From: Dehalococcoidia bacterium
GTDB taxonomy: Bacteria; Chloroflexota; Dehalococcoidia; JACVQG01; JAHKAY01
Direction of reading: 5' to 3'
Assembly: GCA_030744635.1 (NCBI GenBank)
Contig: JASLQE010000348.1
Location: forward strand, 1 to 12,042
Length of the DNA stretch: 12,042 nucleotides
The notes under the pieces were generated by a model, which saw only the letters and a list, made by a program, of their open reading frames with translations, was not told the origin of the DNA and made no database searches. Shown here in pieces: positions 6,355 to 12,042 of this stretch. The position numbers and the translations under genes were made by a program. The first letter of the stretch is position 1; the number at the start of each line of letters is the position of its first letter.

Positions 6355-6681
6355 TCAGTATCTTGCATATGGCTTACGGAATCCAGCAGAACGCCCAAGA
6401 TTACCATCAAAGACGTATTTGTTTAGGCTGGCGAGGATTCGATCCGATTTTTCCTCGCCTCCACAGCAGGATGGCTCTCTTGCAACCGTTAGTACCCCTG
6501 CTTTGCTAATAAGCCCTCGTATGAAGCTTTGCCTATTCCTTCCATTTGTAGTGAAGTATTCCGAAATCGCTGGCAGTACCCAGCGATGGTTGTCATAAAG
6601 CACCACAGGCTTCTTCCCCAGTGATGAAACCCGGTAAGTGTTTAACTGTGCAATTCCTAGGAGGAGTAGTGTTTTTGACAT
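6355..6681 (-). CDS. Doubtful 108-residue ORF, possibly a gene remnant
   Basis: An ORF with lower GC than its neighbours. The stretch YRVSSLGKKPVVLYDNHRW followed by VLPAI reads like genuine protein and faintly resembles the start of UPF0489-type proteins, which begin with a strand and a D-x-H segment; this is only an impression. The second half (two adjacent cysteines, then a basic tail) is unlike that family, so the gene may be truncated or frameshifted. The start ATG has only a weak SD site. It fills the gap between ilvC and the nitroreductase, all on the minus strand. It may instead be non-coding. Confidence 0.35.
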   Translation of the reverse strand: MSKTLLLLGIAQLNTYRVSSLGKKPVVLYDNHRWVLPAISEYFTTNGRNRQSFIRGLISKAGVLTVAREPSCCGGEEKSDRILASLNKYVFDGNLGRSAGFRKPYARY

Positions 6682-6714
6682 TTCACACCACGGCGTTATC
6701 AGACGACGTCACTT

Positions 6715-6735
6715 GGCCAAAAACCTGTATTGGCC
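6715..6735 (-). terminator. Possible terminator hairpin after ilvC
   Basis: GGCCAA (6715-6720) and TTGGCC (6730-6735) are perfect six-base arms around a nine-base loop, starting 11 bases past the ilvC stop. On the minus strand a short T run lies inside the loop rather than after the stem, so this is a weak terminator candidate. Confidence 0.35.
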
Positions 6736-6746
6736 TCCAGCTTTGC

Positions 6747-7736
6747 TCATTCGTTCAGCCAGGGCATCATGGACCTTAGCTCTTTGCCCACTTCCTCTAT
6801 GGGGTGTTCCCGCTCCAGCTTTCGCAGCAGGTTGAAGCCGGGGCGTCCGGTCTGGTTTTCGGTTATCCACTGTCGGGCGAAGGAGCCGTCCCGCACCGCA
6901 TCCAGCACCGCCTGCATGTTCTCCCGCACGCAATCGTCAATCACCTGGGGGCCCATGGAGTAATCGCCGTACTCGGCGGTGTCGGATACGGACTGGCGCA
7001 TGAGGGTAAGGCCGCCCTTCTGGATGAGGTCCACGATTAGCTTGAGCTCGTGCAGGCACTCGAAGTAGGCCACCTCCGGTTGGTACCCGGCCTCCACCAG
7101 GGTCTCAAACCCGGCTTTGACGAGGGCGGAGACGCCGCCGCAGAGCACAGCCTGCTCCCCGAAGAGGTCGGTCTCCGTCTCCTCCGCGAAGGTGGTCTCC
7201 AGGACTCCGGCCCGGGTGCAACCCAGCGCCCGTCCATATGCCAGTGCCGTCTGCAGGGCTTTTCCGGTGGCATCCTGGTGCACAGCCACCAGGGCGGGCA
7301 CGCCGATGCCCTGTGTGTAGAACTGGCGCAGGATGGGCCCCGGTGATTTGGGAGCTATCATACTCACATCCACTCCGGGGGGAGGCACTATCTGTGAGTA
7401 GTGGATGTTGAAGCCGTGGGCGAACATGAGGGTCTTACCCCGGTCCATGTGCGGTTCGATGAAGCAGTAGTAAAGGTCTTTCTGAGCGTGGTCGGGCACC
7501 AAAATGATGACAATATTTGCCTCTTCGGCGGCCTCCTCGGGAACGAGCACCTGAAGCCCGGCGGCCTCCGCTTTGTCCCAGGAGGGTCCGGCCCTGAGGC
7601 CCACCACCACATTGACCCCGCTCTCCTTCAGGTTCAAAGCATGTGCATGTCCCTGACTGCCGTAGCCCATAATCGCTATCGTATTGCCATCCAGGAGACG
7701 GGGATCGGCATCGGAATCATAATAAACTTTGGCCAT
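6747..7736 (-). CDS. ilvC: Ketol-acid reductoisomerase (class I)
   Basis: Full-length, 329 residues. It catalyses isomerisation and reduction of 2-acetolactate (or 2-aceto-2-hydroxybutyrate) in valine and isoleucine synthesis, with Mg2+ and NAD(P)H. The Rossmann motif is GYGSQGHAHALNL (24-36). Catalytic and metal residues fall at family positions: H107, K130 (APKSPG), D190 and E194 (ETDLFGEQ), E226 and E230 (FECLHELKLIVDL), S251. The cofactor loop reads GLRAGPSWDKA, one residue shorter than the usual GLR-x-GS-x-SW-x-KA, which bears on NADPH versus NADH choice. The ATG is two bases after the ilvN stop with GGAG five bases away, so the two are in one operon. Confidence 0.98.
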   Translation of the reverse strand: MAKVYYDSDADPRLLDGNTIAIMGYGSQGHAHALNLKESGVNVVVGLRAGPSWDKAEAAGLQVLVPEEAAEEANIVIILVPDHAQKDLYYCFIEPHMDRGKTLMFAHGFNIHYSQIVPPPGVDVSMIAPKSPGPILRQFYTQGIGVPALVAVHQDATGKALQTALAYGRALGCTRAGVLETTFAEETETDLFGEQAVLCGGVSALVKAGFETLVEAGYQPEVAYFECLHELKLIVDLIQKGGLTLMRQSVSDTAEYGDYSMGPQVIDDCVRENMQAVLDAVRDGSFARQWITENQTGRPGFNLLRKLEREHPIEEVGKELRSMMPWLNE

Positions 7737-7738
7737 GG

Positions 7739-8281
7739 TTACTCCTTTCCCTTTTTGGTCCGAGGGCCCCTGTGCACCACCAGGGGGGATGCGCCACCCC
7801 TGGTAAGGGCAATAACACCGGTGCGGGCAATCTCTTTGATGTTGTAGCCCCGGAGCAGGCCCAGGAACGAATCGATTTTCTCTTCATCGCCAGTAATCTC
7901 TATTGCCAGTGAGTCACCGGAAACATCCACGATGGACGCCCGGAAGACGTTGGTAATCTGTATGATTTCGCTCCGGCGTTCAGAGGTGGCCTTGACTCTT
8001 ACCAGGGCCAGCTCCCGGGCCACCACGCTGTCATCGTAGAGATCGGCCACCTTGACCACATCCACCAGCTTCTCCAACTGCTTGCGCACCTGCTCCACCC
8101 GCGCCTGGGTGCCAAGGACCTGGATGGTCATGCGGGAGAGGTGGGGGGTCTCGGCGGCCCCCACGGCAATCTTCTCAATATTGAAGCCCCGGCGACGGAA
8201 TAGGCTGGAGACACGGCTCATGACTCCAGGCCTGTCCACCACCAGGGCCACCAAGATGTGTTTCTCAGTGGATACCAGCAC
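7739..8281 (-). CDS. ilvN: Acetolactate synthase small (regulatory) subunit
   Basis: A 180-residue protein with an N-terminal ACT domain (about 8-80) containing DRPGVMSRVSSLFRRRGFNI, the hallmark of IlvN/IlvH, and a C-terminal ALS small-subunit domain (about 90-165). It binds the catalytic subunit IlvB, raises its activity and confers valine feedback. It carries a basic tail (PRTKKGKE). The start is GTG at 8281, one base after the stop of the zinc-ribbon gene, with AAGGAAG upstream; no ATG is available. Unusually, ilvB is not next to it: the upstream neighbour is an FmdB-like gene. Confidence 0.96.
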   Translation of the reverse strand: MLVSTEKHILVALVVDRPGVMSRVSSLFRRRGFNIEKIAVGAAETPHLSRMTIQVLGTQARVEQVRKQLEKLVDVVKVADLYDDSVVARELALVRVKATSERRSEIIQITNVFRASIVDVSGDSLAIEITGDEEKIDSFLGLLRGYNIKEIARTGVIALTRGGASPLVVHRGPRTKKGKE

Positions 8282-8282
8282 T

Positions 8283-8483
8283 TCAGCTTCCTTCGGTCTT
8301 GCGGTAAGCCCCTTTGGTGGGGGGTTTGATATAGAAGTTTACCTTAGAGGCAAATACGGATACCTCGCGTTGCCCCAGGGTACCACAGGTAGGGCAGGGG
8401 GTGGGGTCATCTATCTGGCTCATGCGTCGCATGACCTCAAACTCCTTCTGGCACTTGGTGCAGAAGAACTCATATATAGGCAT
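8283..8483 (-). CDS. FmdB-family zinc-ribbon protein
   Basis: A 66-residue protein beginning MPIYEFFCTKCQKEFEV, the standard FmdB-type start, with C8-x2-C11 and C30-x2-C33 forming a zinc ribbon and a basic, disordered tail. Such proteins are sometimes called FmdB regulators, but their job is generally unknown. The ATG at 8483 is chosen because AGGAGG sits five bases upstream; an in-frame GTG two codons earlier overlaps that SD site. As first gene of the operon it is co-transcribed with ilvN and ilvC. Confidence 0.9.
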   Translation of the reverse strand: MPIYEFFCTKCQKEFEVMRRMSQIDDPTPCPTCGTLGQREVSVFASKVNFYIKPPTKGAYRKTEGS

Positions 8484-8491
8484 CGTCACCT

Positions 8492-8524
8492 CCTGTGGTG
8501 GGTTTATATCAACTCTACCACAGG
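8492..8524. repeat. 8-bp perfect inverted repeat over the start of the ilvN-ilvC operon
   Basis: CCTGTGGT (8492-8499) and ACCACAGG (8517-8524) are exact complements around 17 bases. One arm abuts the -10 box and covers the expected transcription start; the other overlaps the SD site of the zinc-ribbon gene. Because one arm is only partly transcribed, an operator for a repressor fits better than an RNA hairpin. No leader peptide or T-box features are seen in the short leader. Confidence 0.5.
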
Positions 8525-8553
8525 ATTATAGCCACATTCATCTTGGGGGACAA
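8525..8553 (-). promoter_or_regulatory. Sigma-70 promoter of the fmdB-like-ilvN-ilvC operon
   Basis: On the minus strand a perfect TATAAT (8525-8530) is 17 bases from TTGTCC (8548-8553; four of six match TTGACA). Transcription would start near 8518, giving a leader of about 35 bases. It is the clearest promoter in the window. Confidence 0.75.
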
Positions 8554-8587
8554 GCCAGCGGCTTATTTCCCATGATGCTCTGTGCTC

Positions 8588-8618
8588 TTGACAACCGGTG
8601 TACGCCGTGCGATATGGG
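8588..8618 (+). promoter_or_regulatory. Weak promoter candidate for the broken membrane-protein gene
   Basis: A perfect TTGACA (8588-8593) is followed after 17 or 18 bases by a poor -10 (GATATG or ATATGG). Within the spacer, CGGTGTACGCCG is a near-palindrome with one wobble pair, possibly an operator. The match is too weak for certainty. Confidence 0.3.
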
Positions 8619-8661
8619 GGGTGCTATCGGTAGTCTCAGGAAAAGAGAGAAGGAGGTAGCC

Positions 8662-9359
8662 ATGCAGCAGGGGATTGCCAAGGGTGATGTTCTGTCAAGG
8701 ATTGCTGGGATTGCGTTTATTGTGGGAGGCGTCCTGCTGATAGTCGGCAACATTCTGCACCCCCGGGTGAGCGACCCCAGCAACATGCAGGCGTTGATTC
8801 AGAGCATTGCCGGCAACACGGGCGGACTCTGGGAGCTGGACCACCTGCTCCTTGCCGCTGGGATTTGGGGCCTCATGATAGGGGTAGTGGGGGTCTAACG
8901 CTCCATCTCCACCGGAGCCGCCGCTGTCTGGGCCCGTCTGGGCTTCTACGGCGTGATTGTGGGCACCACACTATGGTCGGTCCTGTTCGCCCTGGAGGGG
9001 CTGGGGCTGGCCGCCGTGGTGGGCGAGAGGGCCAAGGCCTCTAGGGCCGAAAAGGCCACCTTATTCCTGGTGGCGTCCTCCCTAAGTCATGTTTTTACGG
9101 GCATGTTCAGCATGACAATCATCGCATATTGGCTGGCTCTGACCTTTGTAGGTATTGGGATGGCTCTGGGCACGGCGTACCCCAAATGGCTGGGCTGGGT
9201 GCTCATCGTTCGGGCTTAGCCACCGTGGCGGCGGTAGGGTTTCCGCAGGCCTTGACCGTGCAGAGCCAGACTCTCCAGTTCCTGTTCGCAGCCCTCTCCA
9301 TATTGAGTACCCTGTGGGTACTGGTGATTGGAATCTGGATTACCTGCAAGGCGTGGTAG
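8662..9359 (+). pseudogene. Integral membrane protein gene broken by a stop codon and a frameshift
   Basis: The ATG at 8662 has an ideal SD site (GGAGG, five bases away). The frame encodes a membrane protein (SRIAGIAFIVGGVLLIVGNI, then a soluble stretch DPSNMQALIQ and another hydrophobic helix) but stops at TAA 8896-8898 after 78 residues. The same frame continues at once with RSISTGAAAVWARLGF and further membrane helices to 9219. Near 9208-9212 the sensible sequence moves to another frame: WLGWVLIV joins SGLATVAAVGF and runs to TAG at 9357. Restoring one codon and one base gives about 232 residues with roughly six helices, unidentified function. V-stop-RSI suggests a Tyr codon changed to TAA; GTTCGG suggests one lost T. 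Either a decaying gene or sequence errors. Confidence 0.75.
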
Positions 9360-9560
9360 AGGCCGGCAAGGCCGATTCAAAACAATAAAGGGGCTGTTCT
9401 GAAGGGCGGGGCGGCCATCGGCTGGAAGCAGCTTGGTTCGACTGGCCGAGCACCTGTGCCTCCTTCCCCGGTGCAGGTCCGGGGTAGCCCTTCCTCACCG
9501 TCCTGGTGTATCCTGTATCCTCGTATGTGGCCTCGTGTCTTCCACTCTCCTTTGGGTGAC

Positions 9561-9611
9561 ATAATTTTTGGGGCAGCGATACTTTTGGGGGCAGCAATAA
9601 TCATGAGGCAG
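9561..9611. repeat. Three degenerate 17-18-bp tandem repeats, possibly an IS end
   Basis: Three units end in GCAG at 9573-9576, 9591-9594 and 9608-9611, spaced 18 and 17 bases. The first two are close copies (TTTTTGGGGCAGCGATA and CTTTTGGGGGCAGCAATA); the third is diverged (TCATGAGGCAG). Short repeats at one end after a GGTGACATAAT stretch recall the multiple terminal repeats of IS21-type elements, but no transposase is nearby, so this would be a solo remnant. A protein-binding site array is the alternative. Confidence 0.4.
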
Positions 9612-9620
9612 TTCTGAGTC

Positions 9621-9649
9621 TTGCCATGCCGGAAGCGTTAGTATATACT
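9621..9649 (+). promoter_or_regulatory. Sigma-70 promoter upstream of the zinc-ribbon / comF / hpf genes
   Basis: TTGCCA (9621-9626, five of six) and TATACT (9644-9649, five of six) are 17 bases apart. The start would be near 9656, leaving a leader of about 47 bases that begins with a small CTTGG/CCAAG hairpin (9656-9671). This probably drives the downstream plus-strand cluster. Confidence 0.65.
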
Positions 9650-9702
9650 TTAGTGCTTGGAAAGTCCCAAGAACATGACCAAATTGGAGTGAGGAGGGTT
9701 CT

Positions 9703-9915
9703 GTGGAGCATACCGCTCAACTTCGGTGCCTGAAGTGCAAAGAGGGGGACCTGGTACCCCTGTCAGACTACGGAAGCCAGGGGGCTGCCGTGCACTATAA
9801 GGCCTGGGTATGTACTAATCCGGATTGCGGTTTCAACCTCAAAATTAGGAACGGTGACATCTATCTGAACGAGCCTATTATCGCCGGCGGGATGCACACG
9901 GCGCGCCCGCGGTAG
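9703..9915 (+). CDS. Small zinc-ribbon protein of unknown role
   Basis: A 70-residue protein with C9-x2-C12 and C37-x4-C42 (CLKC and VCTNPDCGF), a four-cysteine zinc ribbon. It is followed by a strand-rich segment LKIRNGDIYLNEPI. No enzyme motif. The start is GTG with GGAGGG four bases upstream, after a good promoter. It is followed 35 bases later by comF on the same strand, so an operon is likely. The role is unknown; such ribbons often bind nucleic acid or a protein partner. Confidence 0.75.
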   Translation: MEHTAQLRCLKCKEGDLVPLSDYGSQGAAVHYKAWVCTNPDCGFNLKIRNGDIYLNEPIIAGGMHTARPR

Positions 9916-9950
9916 ATGGGGCCAGCAGCCCCGTAGAGCCGGCGCAACCT

Positions 9951-10649
9951 TTGCCTGCTTTATGGCGGTGGCTACCCGAAAGGGTGGCTGACCTGTTCTT
10001 CCCCAGAAGGTGCATTATCTGTGGACGGAGCGGGGACTATTTGTGTCCTGGTTGTATCGCTACTCTACTCCGGTTGCTCCCACCACTGTGCCCAGGGTGC
10101 GGCCTGCCGATTTCGGTGGAGCCGTGTCCTGCGTGCAGACAGAGAAAGCCGGAGATAGATGGGATTTACGCACCGTTTCGGTTTGAAGGTCCCGCCCGTC
10201 AGGCGGTGCATCTCCTCAAGTACCAGAACATAAAGGCCCTGGCCCTCACGCTGGCTGGCTTTATGGCGAGTCACATCCGCTTGCACCCACTGCCTGTAGA
10301 GGCGATAGTGCCCGTGCCCCTGCACCGGGCCCGGATGAGACGCCGAGGGTACAACCAGGCGGAGTTACTGGCATATGTCTTGGGGCAAGGCCTGGGACTG
10401 CCTGTAAATCCTGGATGGCTGGAGCGGGACCTACCGGGATATCCCCAGGCGCCCCGTACCACCAGCCGTGAAGAGCGCTGGCGGAATGCCACCGGTGCGT
10501 TCAGGGCAAAGGAGGCCATGCCTGCCAAGCGTGTGCTCCTGGTGGACGATGTATGCACCACCGGGGCCACCTTGAGCTCCTTCGCTGTAGCCTTGAAGGG
10601 GGCTGGGGCGGTACAGGTGTGGGGATTGACCTTGGCCAGGGAAATCTGA
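9951..10649 (+). CDS. comF: ComF family phosphoribosyltransferase-like protein
   Basis: A 232-residue ComF protein. The N-terminal double zinc finger has C21-x2-C24, C32-x2-C35, C47-x2-C50 and C59-x2-C62 (CIIC, CPGC, CPGC, CPAC). The phosphoribosyltransferase domain follows, with VPVPLHRARMRRRGYNQAE (120-138) and the PRPP loop RVLLVDDVCTTGATL (194-208). ComF is needed for DNA uptake in naturally competent bacteria and has been linked to handling of single-stranded DNA, but it is widespread in species without known competence, so the role here is uncertain. The start is unclear: TTG 9951 gives the usual N-terminus but has no SD site, and the next in-frame option is GTG 9984. hpf follows after 23 bases, a pairing common in bacteria. 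Confidence 0.93.
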   Translation: MPALWRWLPERVADLFFPRRCIICGRSGDYLCPGCIATLLRLLPPLCPGCGLPISVEPCPACRQRKPEIDGIYAPFRFEGPARQAVHLLKYQNIKALALTLAGFMASHIRLHPLPVEAIVPVPLHRARMRRRGYNQAELLAYVLGQGLGLPVNPGWLERDLPGYPQAPRTTSREERWRNATGAFRAKEAMPAKRVLLVDDVCTTGATLSSFAVALKGAGAVQVWGLTLAREI

Positions 10650-10672
10650 TACATAGGCCATGTGAGGAAAAA

Positions 10673-11200
10673 ATGGAAATAACCATCACCGGCAAGAATG
10701 TGGAGGTCTCCGGCCAAATCCAGGACTACATTGAGAGCAAGCTTAAAAAGCTGGTGAACCACCTCCCCACCCTCAATGAGTTCAATGTAGAGGTAGGCCA
10801 GGAGCGGACCAGGTCGCCAGAGCACCGCTTTGTGGTCCAGGTAACAATGAACAGCGCCGGCACTTTGCTAAGGGGTGAGAGCCGGGCGGTGAATGTGCTA
10901 AGCGCTATTGACGAGGTCGCCAGGGTCATGGCCCGTCAGGCAGAGCGCTTCAAGGGGCAGTTTTACGACAAGGGCAAAGGTGTTTCACTGCGCCATATGG
11001 CCCCGGAGCCGGAACTCCCTGAAATAGCCAGAGTGAAGCGGTTCCCCGTGGCACCCCTGATCCCGGAAGAAGCCGCCGAGCAGATGGAGATGCTGGGCCA
11101 TAACTTCTTCCTGTTCTTGAACCCGGCTTCCAATAGGGTGAACCTGATTTATCGCCGCCAGAATGGCAGCTATGGGCTCATAGAGCCTGTCGTGTCTTGA
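10673..11200 (+). CDS. hpf: Long-form ribosome hibernation promoting factor
   Basis: A 175-residue protein. Residues 1-97 are the S30AE ribosome-binding domain (MEITITGKNVEVSGQIQDYI), with basic residues in helix 1 (K23, K25, K26). Residues about 119-172 are the C-terminal dimerisation domain (VKRFPVAPLIPEEAAEQM, then FFLFLNPAS and NLIYRRQNGSYGLIEP). Long-form HPF joins two 70S ribosomes into inactive 100S dimers during starvation. The ATG at 10673 is chosen for its SD site (GAGG, five bases away); an extended frame upstream is comF overlap. It is likely co-transcribed with comF. Confidence 0.95.
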   Translation: MEITITGKNVEVSGQIQDYIESKLKKLVNHLPTLNEFNVEVGQERTRSPEHRFVVQVTMNSAGTLLRGESRAVNVLSAIDEVARVMARQAERFKGQFYDKGKGVSLRHMAPEPELPEIARVKRFPVAPLIPEEAAEQMEMLGHNFFLFLNPASNRVNLIYRRQNGSYGLIEPVVS

Positions 11201-11330
11201 AGCCCCACCGCATATACTTATCTCGGGGCGCTCGGATACCGCTGCGGCGAGGGGATAGAGTGCAGCATTGACCGACTCGGGACACGGTTCCTCAAATAAC
11301 CCGCACCGCTCATCCGTGCCTCAGTCCGGT
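11201..11330 (+). other. hpf-glyA intergenic region
   Basis: No gene. I see no strong terminator with a T run after hpf, no tRNA and no riboswitch I recognise. Several short GC-rich complementary runs (around 11221-11255) may fold. The glyA frame is open back to 11259, so part of this could be coding if a TTG (11268) or GTG (11316) start is used. Confidence 0.4.
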
Positions 11331-12042
11331 GTGTCCGGTGAGGATGCCCTGTATACCAGGCTGTCCCTTCAGGATCCGGAGCTGGTCGGGTTATTGAGGG
11401 AGGAGCACCAGAGGCAGCGGGAGACTCTGGACCTCATCGCCGCAGAGAACCACGCTGGCCTCGCTATACTGGAGGTCCAGGGTTCTGTGCTGACCAACAA
11501 GTACGCGGAGGGCTACCCCGGCAGCCGCTACTATGCAGGCTGCGGAGTCATCGACCAGGTGGAGACCCTGGCCTGCCGGCGGGCATGTGTACTCTACGGA
11601 GCGGAACATGCCAATGTACAGCCCCATAGCGGCGCCCAGGCCAATATGGCCGTCTACCAAGCCCTTCTGCAACCCGGCGATACTGTGATGGCCATGCGTC
11701 TGACCCACGGCGGACACCTTACCCACGGCGCACCGGTGAACTTCTCCGGCCACCTGTACAAGTTCGTAAGCTACGGTGTGGAGTCCCAGACCGAGCTCCT
11801 GGACTATGATATGGTGGAGAAGCTGGCCCGGGAGCACATGCCACGGCTTATTGTCGCCGGGGCCAGCAGCTACCCCCGGACCATAGACTTCGCCCATTTT
11901 GCCACCATCAGCCAGGCGGTGGGTGCCCGGCTATCGGTAGACATGGCACACCTGGCCGGCCTCATAGCGGCGGGGGTGCACCCCTCGCCGGTACCCCATG
12001 CCGATGTGGTAACCTCCACTAGCCACAAGACACTGCGAGGTC
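11331..12042 (+). CDS. glyA: Serine hydroxymethyltransferase, C-terminus cut by window edge
   Basis: About 237 codons of a PLP enzyme that converts serine and tetrahydrofolate to glycine and 5,10-methylene-tetrahydrofolate. Landmarks are LDLIAAEN near residues 33-40, VLTNKYAEGYPGSRYYAG, HANVQPHSGAQAN, SVDMAHLAGLIAAG (PLP-ring Asp and His) and VVTSTSHKTLRG, whose Lys would form the PLP Schiff base. The usual IASEN reads IAAEN here. GTG 11331 is chosen to match the family's N-terminal length; no SD site supports it, and GTG 11316 is nearly as good. The rest lies beyond the window. Confidence 0.93.
   Translation, partial: MSGEDALYTRLSLQDPELVGLLREEHQRQRETLDLIAAENHAGLAILEVQGSVLTNKYAEGYPGSRYYAGCGVIDQVETLACRRACVLYGAEHANVQPHSGAQANMAVYQALLQPGDTVMAMRLTHGGHLTHGAPVNFSGHLYKFVSYGVESQTELLDYDMVEKLAREHMPRLIVAGASSYPRTIDFAHFATISQAVGARLSVDMAHLAGLIAAGVHPSPVPHADVVTSTSHKTLRG

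Larger units (their letters stand above)
9360..9702. other. Gene-poor stretch; only short repeats and a promoter
   Basis: No convincing coding sequence on either strand. Open frames here lack SD sites and show no recognisable protein character. The stretch contains the triple repeat at 9561-9611 and the promoter at 9621-9649. The remainder, 9360-9560, shows nothing recognisable. Confidence 0.6.

Noticed and set aside
5640..6509. Long plus-strand ORF opposite the nitroreductase
   Set aside because: Antisense shadow caused by GC-rich codon bias; the minus strand carries recognisable nitroreductase motifs and an SD site.
9340..9604. Two overlapping minus-strand ORFs in the gene-poor stretch, considered as IS transposase remnants
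   Set aside because: No helix-turn-helix or DDE-like motif is visible, and no SD site supports them.
10553..10672. N-terminal extension of HPF
   Set aside because: It overlaps comF in another frame; the ATG at 10673 has an SD site and begins exactly as HPF proteins do.
11201..11330. Possible tRNA or riboswitch before glyA, suggested by a GGTTC-like stretch
   Set aside because: No cloverleaf arms pair correctly and no known riboswitch core could be matched by eye.
11391..11897. Long minus-strand ORF opposite glyA
   Set aside because: It is a shadow of the clear glyA frame, whose conserved motifs are all on the plus strand.
1..12042. CRISPR array, prophage or integrated element
   Set aside because: No regularly spaced long repeats, integrase, phage or conjugation genes are present; most genes are ordinary housekeeping or metabolic ones.

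Overview
The window looks like chromosomal DNA from a GC-rich, probably anaerobic bacterium. Genes sit in tight operons, Shine-Dalgarno (SD) sites are frequent, sigma-70 promoters are recognisable, and GTG or TTG starts are common. The gene set (ilvN-ilvC, an AmmeMemoRadiSam cluster with a radical SAM enzyme and a two-cluster ferredoxin, comF, hpf, glyA, several small zinc ribbons) fits Chloroflexota, perhaps Dehalococcoidia. That placement is inference from protein flavour; there is no rRNA or other phylogenetic marker here.

Layout. (1) 1-1139, minus: a MerR-type regulator with a four-cysteine tail reads into a flavodoxin-like gene cut by the window start. Upstream are a sigma-70-like promoter framed by inverted repeats, a perfect 19-bp palindrome at the start codon, and a small membrane protein gene. 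(2) 1206-4922, minus: an apparent operon of radical SAM enzyme, LigB-AMMECR1 fusion, two-cluster ferredoxin, a lower-GC unknown protein with an apparent frameshift, a 23-residue CxxC peptide, and an alpha/beta hydrolase. (3) 5163-6681: a MaoC hydratase on plus converges on a nitroreductase on minus, followed by a doubtful lower-GC ORF. (4) 6747-8553, minus: fmdB-like zinc ribbon, ilvN and ilvC behind one clear promoter with an 8-bp inverted repeat across its start region. (5) 8662-9702, plus: a membrane-protein gene broken by an in-frame stop and a frameshift, then a gene-poor stretch with three degenerate 17-18-bp repeats. (6) 9703-12042, plus: zinc ribbon, comF, hpf, and the first two thirds of glyA, cut by the window end.

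How the genes fit together. ilvN and ilvC cover regulation and the second step of branched-chain amino-acid synthesis, but the catalytic subunit IlvB is not adjacent. In the AmmeMemoRadiSam operon the ferredoxin could supply electrons to the radical SAM enzyme; the biochemical product of this system is not established. That operon, with its small uncharacterised members, is the best candidate for undescribed biology. The other points of interest are regulatory palindromes and two broken reading frames that could be real decay or single-base assembly errors.
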